This document shows positions 44,614 through 46,421 of a stretch of DNA of 46,421 nt, piece after piece. The position numbers and the translations under genes were made by a program. Where the stretch lies: NCBI GenBank assembly GCA_017745235.1, contig JAGHZU010000015.1, forward strand, positions 1-46,421, read 5' to 3'. Each line of letters begins with the position of its first letter. Positions within the stretch are counted from its first letter, which is position 1. Below the pieces are notes generated by a model. It was not told the origin of the DNA, did no database searches, and saw nothing but the letters and a program-made list of their open reading frames with translations. Source of the stretch: Caulobacter sp. (GTDB taxonomy: Bacteria; Pseudomonadota; Alphaproteobacteria; Caulobacterales; Caulobacteraceae).

Positions 44614-44742
44614 CTAACCCAGAAGCTGGAACGCCGCCTGACTGACCAGCCCCAGGGTCAGCCACAGCCCCAGGCCCAGGACGATGAACATCGTCCGAGG
44701 GGGCCGGCGGTTGCGGAAATGGTGAATGTCGTGCCTCGCCAT
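44614..44742 (-). CDS. 42-aa membrane microprotein, copy 2
   Basis: The product MARHDIHHFRNRRPPRTMFI... is 42 aa with a His/Arg-rich cytoplasmic N-terminus and one transmembrane helix (FIVLGLGLWLTLGLVSQAAF). GGAG lies 7 nt before ATG 44742. Paralogue of the protein at 44373 (same length, shared R12-R13, I20, L22-G23-L24, W27-L28, L30-G31-L32, A36-A37-F38, G42). The two genes are tandem in the same direction with a 112-nt gap. Function unknown. Confidence 0.72.
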   Translation of the reverse strand: MARHDIHHFRNRRPPRTMFIVLGLGLWLTLGLVSQAAFQLLG

Positions 44743-44860
44743 GACCCGTCTCCACGGAACGCTTCCTGCGTTCGCGGATTCAGGAACGAGCGGCGCCACA
44801 TTTCGGCTGCAGACGTTAACGCGACCGTGATCGGTTGTGCACAGCTGGGGATATCGCGAC

Positions 44861-45331
44861 CTATTCCAGGTAGTCCAGCGGCAGGGCGGTGGCGTCCTTG
44901 ATCGTCTCCAGGACGAAGCTGGAGCGGATGTCCTTCACGGCCGGCATCTTCAGCAGGCGCTTCATCGTGAATTCGGCATAGGCGTCGAGATTGGGCGCCA
45001 CCACGCGCAGCAGGTAGTCGTAGCCGCCGGTCATGGCGTGGCAGCCCACGACCATCGGCTCGCGTCGGACGGCGTCGGCGAAGGCCTCGGCGGCGGTCTC
45101 GCTGTGGCGATCGACCTGGACCTCGACATAGGCCAGCAGGTCCAGCCGCGCCTTGCGCCGGTCCAGGAGGGCCACATAGCCGCTGATCAGGCCCGAGGCC
45201 TCCAGCTGCTTGACCCGGCGCAGGCACGGACTGGGCGACAGGCCCACGCGCTCGGCCAGTTCGACGTTGGTGACCGAGCTGTCCTGCTGGAGGATCTCCA
45301 GGATCTTCCGGTCGGCGCGGGTGAGCTTCAT
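44861..45331 (-). CDS. Lrp/AsnC-family transcriptional regulator
   Basis: The 156-aa protein has an N-terminal winged HTH (LTRADRKILEILQQDSSVTNVELAERVGLSPSPCLRRVKQLEASGLISGY, residues 3-52) and a C-terminal RAM domain (LAYVEVQVDRHSETAAEAFADAVRREPMVVGCHAMTGGYDYLLRVVAPNLDAYAEF), which binds an amino acid and assembles octamers. Target unknown; GTGAC elements upstream of it resemble those near the tyrosine operon. ATG 45331 is the start because the HTH begins at residue 3. No good ribosome site is visible; GGTCACG abuts the start. Confidence 0.93.
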   Translation of the reverse strand: MKLTRADRKILEILQQDSSVTNVELAERVGLSPSPCLRRVKQLEASGLISGYVALLDRRKARLDLLAYVEVQVDRHSETAAEAFADAVRREPMVVGCHAMTGGYDYLLRVVAPNLDAYAEFTMKRLLKMPAVKDIRSSFVLETIKDATALPLDYLE

Positions 45332-45483
45332 CGTGACCGTCTGGCGCGAGGAGTTGGCAGGTTGTGACTGTGTAACCGTCTCCGGTCCTCCGGGCCACCT
45401 TCGCCGGAGGAGAGGATCTGCTCGGAGCGACCGAGAGCCGGCCGCCCTGCCCAGGAGAAGAAGACCGGAGAGACTCACACCCC

Positions 45484-45519
45484 AAAAAGCAAAACCCCCG
45501 GGGCTTTCGCTCCGGGGGT
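45484..45519 (-). terminator. Rho-independent terminator of ftsZ
   Basis: The stem 45494-45519 (ACCCCCGG with CCGGGGGT, GC closing TTTC) is followed on the minus strand by TTTTGCTTTTT. It lies about 50 nt after the ftsZ stop at 45571. Confidence 0.92.
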
Positions 45520-45570
45520 CTCGGTTACGCTGTACTGGTACGCTTACTAAAATCAGGCCTTGGGCGCTTT

Positions 45571-46421
45571 TCAGTTGGCCAGGCGGCGCAGGAACGAGGG
45601 GATTTCCAGGTCCTCGCCTTCGTCGGTGGTCGGCTGGTCCAGCGGCTGCAGCTGCGGGCGGGCCGAGCCCGTCTGGCGCTGCTGGGGCTGGGGCGCGGAT
45701 TGCTGCTCGTAACGCTGGCGACCGCCGCCGAAGAGGCTCATCCAGCCGCCCGACTTCTGCTGGCGGCGATCCTCGTAGGCCTCGCTGTACAGCGGCTCGT
45801 CCTCGGCCTCGGCGACCATCGGATCGACGATGCGGGTGACGCGCGGGGCCGGGGCGGCCACGCGGGGCTCAGGCGCGGCTTCCATCACCGGTTCTTCGAA
45901 GTGCAGGTCTTCCTGGGCTTCGACGATCGGGGCGGGCTCTTCATAGACCGGCTCGGGCGCATACGACGCAGTCGAGACCGGGCTCGGACGCTCGATCGGG
46001 CGCGGCTCGTAGCGCATGCCCGGACGGCTGGGAGCTTCGGCCACGGTCGGCGCGGGGGCCGGCGCCGGCTGCGGCGCGGGACGCGAGGTCTCGGCGATCA
46101 GCGGCTGGGCGTGGGTGTTGCGGGCGACCGGCTTGGGCTCGATCTGGGCGATGGAGGCGCCGTCCATGCCGGTGGCGACCACCGACACGCGGATCACGCC
46201 GTCCAGCGACGGGTCGAAGGCCGCGCCGAAGATGATGTTGGCTTCCGCGTCCACCTGGTCGGAGATGGCGTTGGCGGCCTCGTCGACTTCCAGCAGGGTC
46301 ATGTCCATGCCGCCGGTCACGTTGACCAGCACGGCCTTGGCGCCCTTCAGCGAGACTTCGTCCAGCAGCGGGTTGGCGATGGCGTTCTGGGCGGCCATCA
46401 GGGCGCGGTCTTCGCCGGTGC
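45571..46421 (-). CDS. ftsZ: Cell division protein FtsZ, C-terminal part (5' end outside window)
   Basis: The frame runs from the right edge to TGA at 45571; ~283 residues are visible. The start of the visible part, [37 protein letters not shown], is the FtsZ C-terminal subdomain (HL, T7-side) of the tubulin-like GTPase. It continues through [26 protein letters not shown] ~180-aa low-complexity linker rich in Pro, Ala and Glu follows, unusually long and typical of Caulobacterales FtsZ. The protein ends in [12 protein letters not shown], the conserved tail that binds FtsA and other division partners. The GTP-binding part lies outside the window. Confidence 0.97.
   Translation of the reverse strand, partial: TGEDRALMAAQNAIANPLLDEVSLKGAKAVLVNVTGGMDMTLLEVDEAANAISDQVDAEANIIFGAAFDPSLDGVIRVSVVATGMDGASIAQIEPKPVARNTHAQPLIAETSRPAPQPAPAPAPTVAEAPSRPGMRYEPRPIERPSPVSTASYAPEPVYEEPAPIVEAQEDLHFEEPVMEAAPEPRVAAPAPRVTRIVDPMVAEAEDEPLYSEAYEDRRQQKSGGWMSLFGGGRQRYEQQSAPQPQQRQTGSARPQLQPLDQPTTDEGEDLEIPSFLRRLAN

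Overview
The window is GC-rich (roughly 65-70 %), densely coded DNA from an alphaproteobacterium of the Caulobacter type. The evidence is a Caulobacter-like flagellin tail at the left edge, two UrcA-family secreted proteins, a CdnL/CarD regulator ending in Ala-Ala next to a 7Fe ferredoxin, an S4 protein and a SUV3-like helicase, and an FtsZ with a long Pro/Ala/Glu-rich linker ending in IPSFLRR at the right edge. It reads as chromosomal backbone. No transposase, phage gene, integrase, CRISPR array, tRNA or rRNA was seen.

Layout. 1-1.5 kb: flagellin end, GNAT acetyltransferase, a candidate ~70-nt small RNA with its own promoter, operator and terminator, and a 66-aa protein. 1.6-8.1 kb: NCS1/CytX-like permease, then a leftward tyrosine/phenylalanine catabolic operon (HisC-type aminotransferase, HPPD, homogentisate dioxygenase, fumarylacetoacetase, Rieske protein) with a repeat-containing control region upstream. 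8.4-12.9 kb: small hypothetical, SleB-type cell-wall hydrolase coupled to Dps, hybrid histidine kinase. 12.9-16.7 kb: nadA-nadB-nadC (aspartate to NaMN) with two 17-bp palindromes in the leader, probably NAD-responsive operators. 16.9-22.5 kb: degenerate receiver protein with a coupled partner, acyltransferase with a coupled unknown protein, nitronate monooxygenase, DUF4261-like protein. 22.5-30.6 kb: YgiD-type dioxygenase, CdnL, FdxA, PAS-GGDEF-EAL protein, S4 protein and helicase.

30.6-35.5 kb: two small unknown/NTF2-like proteins, a secreted amidohydrolase, Ogt DNA repair protein, DUF3617-like secreted protein and ribosomal protein L28. 35.5-37.4 kb: a lower-GC patch with three hypotheticals (small membrane protein, DUF4304-like, four-TM protein) that looks accessory. 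37.4-38.5 kb: two tandem UrcA paralogues with related leaders and operator-like palindromes. 38.5-43.9 kb: CobT-like cobaltochelatase subunit coupled to a phytase-like secreted protein, DUF1328 membrane peptide, DUF3089 hydrolase and nitrobindin-like protein. 44.0-46.4 kb: a small hypothetical, two tandem paralogous 42-aa membrane microproteins, an Lrp/AsnC regulator and the 3' part of ftsZ.

The strongest candidates for something undescribed are the operator-controlled small RNA at 1.2 kb, whose 14-bp palindrome recurs exactly 37 kb away beside a UrcA gene; the tandem 42-aa microproteins; and the receiver protein with Asn in place of the phospho-acceptor Asp, coupled to an unknown protein. 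Function calls rest on motif recognition by eye. No database search was run.
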